A DNA stretch of 6,698 nt from positions 1 to 6,698 of the forward strand of contig JAGWYI010000239.1 in NCBI GenBank assembly GCA_018969455.1, in the 5' to 3' direction. Under the pieces are notes generated by a model. That model made no database searches. It saw nothing but the letters and a program-made list of their open reading frames with translations, and was not told where the DNA came from. The stretch comes from Bacteroidota bacterium (GTDB lineage Bacteria; Bacteroidota; Bacteroidia; Chitinophagales; Saprospiraceae). A program made the translations under genes and the position numbers. Every line of letters begins with the position of its first letter. Positions within the stretch are counted from its first letter, which is position 1. This document shows, in pieces, positions 5,864 to 6,698 of this stretch.

Positions 5864-6030
5864 TAATGATCATCATCCTTGCGCTTGAATATCATTTTTG
5901 CCAGGCAGAAGGACTTATACCAAGCAAAGTGTGCTTTTTGCCATATAAAAATTTATATTTAATAAATTATGCCAATCTTTATTTGAAAAATCTTGTGCCG
6001 TTTTTGCCGTAGCGCATCCATTGAGGAATG

Positions 6031-6063
6031 AAAAAGACAACTAGTCTGACTAAAAAACAGTCA
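6031..6063 (-). terminator. Possible weak terminator after the DUF998 gene
   Basis: Read on the minus strand, TGACT and AGTCA form a 5-bp stem with a 7-nt T-rich loop (6063-6047). This is followed by AGAC and GTCT, a 4-bp stem, running into TTTTTC (to 6031). Stems are short, so stability is doubtful. The position, about 25 bp past the stop codon at 6088, is suitable. Confidence 0.3.
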
Positions 6064-6087
6064 TATTGATTCTAAAAATAATTTTTA

Positions 6088-6624
6088 TTAACCCTTAGGT
6101 AAACTTGTTTTAAAGAAAAAAACCAGCCATATAAAGCTGCTTAGATACAGCAAACGCTGCGCAATCCCCTGATTGTTTTTGAGTATTCCGAATGTCGCCG
6201 AAAGGCCGATAACCACCACAAAGAATACCAAGTGCGTCATTTGTTGGTTTCTATCCCTAATAAAAAACAATTGCATCAAAATGCCCAGACTGAATGCGAT
6301 GCCCGCAAATTGGGCAAAAAAAGAATGCAAGGCGGCGTGTGTGGCGGAGTATGGCTCCATTCCTCTAAAGGGTTTGGTGCAAAAAATACCCGTTGCTGCA
6401 ACGCATAGCCCATAAATCAATACTGGCGCCGTGCGTAAAGTGAGTCCATGGAACAAAATACCGACCGATAAAATCAGACCAAAAGACAAAAAACCGGCTT
6501 GCATAATCCATTTATGCTCGTAGGCTTGCGCACCAAGATCGCTGATTGTATTTTTGGTCCAGTTATAGGGATGGTTTGCATAAAAATGCGCCAAAAGAAT
6601 GAAAAAGATCACACTACTGGACAT
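6088..6624 (-). CDS. DUF998-type multi-pass membrane protein (178 aa)
   Basis: Integral membrane protein of the DUF998 family, function unknown. The family hallmark is NTISDLGAQ (25-33), just after the first helix and a Pro-Tyr (PYNW). It is followed by an aromatic/Met segment into helix 2 (about 41-61), then helices at about 67-83, 100-122, 129-147 and 155-171. The motif GIFCTKPFRGMEPYSATHAALHSFFAQFAG (start about 79) matches the family's loop with a conserved His (here HAALH) before helix 4. With the ATG at 6624, the first helix has only about 15 residues before PYNW, shorter than usual. The same frame stays open upstream for 17 more codons to a TGA at about 6676, but has no ATG, GTG or TTG there. 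So either the protein is short, the start is non-standard, or a frameshift lies near 6620-6680. It is probably a one-gene unit. Confidence 0.8.
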   Translation of the reverse strand: MSSSVIFFILLAHFYANHPYNWTKNTISDLGAQAYEHKWIMQAGFLSFGLILSVGILFHGLTLRTAPVLIYGLCVAATGIFCTKPFRGMEPYSATHAALHSFFAQFAGIAFSLGILMQLFFIRDRNQQMTHLVFFVVVIGLSATFGILKNNQGIAQRLLYLSSFIWLVFFFKTSLPKG

Positions 6625-6698
6625 TTTTGAAAAATAGGCAGGAAAAGCCGGATTTTTGTGTTTCTCAAGACATAATCATCCATGCTTTCCCCGCACTT

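Noticed and set aside
5938..5990. Promoter TTG-N17-TAAATTTT for the HExxH gene (minus strand)
   Set aside because: The -7 box has one mismatch, the region is extremely AT-rich so chance matches are expected, and the leader would be about 90 nt.
5767..6012. 81-codon plus-strand open frame spanning the HExxH gene start and the AT-rich gap
   Set aside because: It overlaps the signal-peptide coding region antisense, then runs through AT-rich spacer with unstructured composition; no support for coding.
1..6698. CRISPR array, IS element, prophage, tRNA or rRNA
   Set aside because: No regularly spaced direct repeats, transposase or integrase motifs, or RNA-gene signatures were found on either strand.

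Overview
The window reads as ordinary chromosome from a member of the phylum Bacteroidota. The grounds are several exact or near matches to the Bacteroidota -7 promoter box TAnnTTTG, start codons preceded by A-rich sequence instead of Shine-Dalgarno motifs, moderate GC content, and protein signatures typical of the phylum, such as the DDxSGVTRDR form of Der. No closer placement is safe from the sequence alone.

Layout from left to right. Positions 1-139 (minus) hold the first 46 codons of the ribosome-assembly GTPase Der, which runs off the left edge. A short region (140-246) with two facing promoter boxes separates it from a metallo-beta-lactamase-fold hydrolase (247-1167, plus). A convergent intergenic region (1168-1375) carries copy A of a structured repeat. 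Next, on the minus strand, come a rhomboid-family intramembrane protease (1376-2062) and, upstream of it in the same probable operon, a two-helix membrane protein with a possible PH-like domain (2102-2593). Divergent from these is a six-helix membrane protein of unknown function (2713-3402, plus). It is followed by a GC-rich spacer with two tandem hairpins and then a class V PLP-dependent aminotransferase/epimerase-like protein with a twin-arginine motif (3555-4832, plus). A second convergent gap (4833-5020) carries copy B of the repeat, in inverted orientation. The right end is minus strand: an exported HExxH metallopeptidase-like protein (5021-5863), then a DUF998-type membrane protein (6088-6624) whose N-terminus looks short.

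The genes do not form a recognisable pathway. Der is core housekeeping, and the others are mostly envelope or membrane proteins in one- or two-gene transcription units. There is no phage, IS, CRISPR, tRNA or rRNA signal. The most notable non-coding signal is the pair of about 93-bp inverted dispersed repeats (1208-1300 and 4918-5010). They are about 90% identical, each contains the same hairpin, and each lies between the 3' ends of convergent genes. I do not see a clear novel multi-gene system here.
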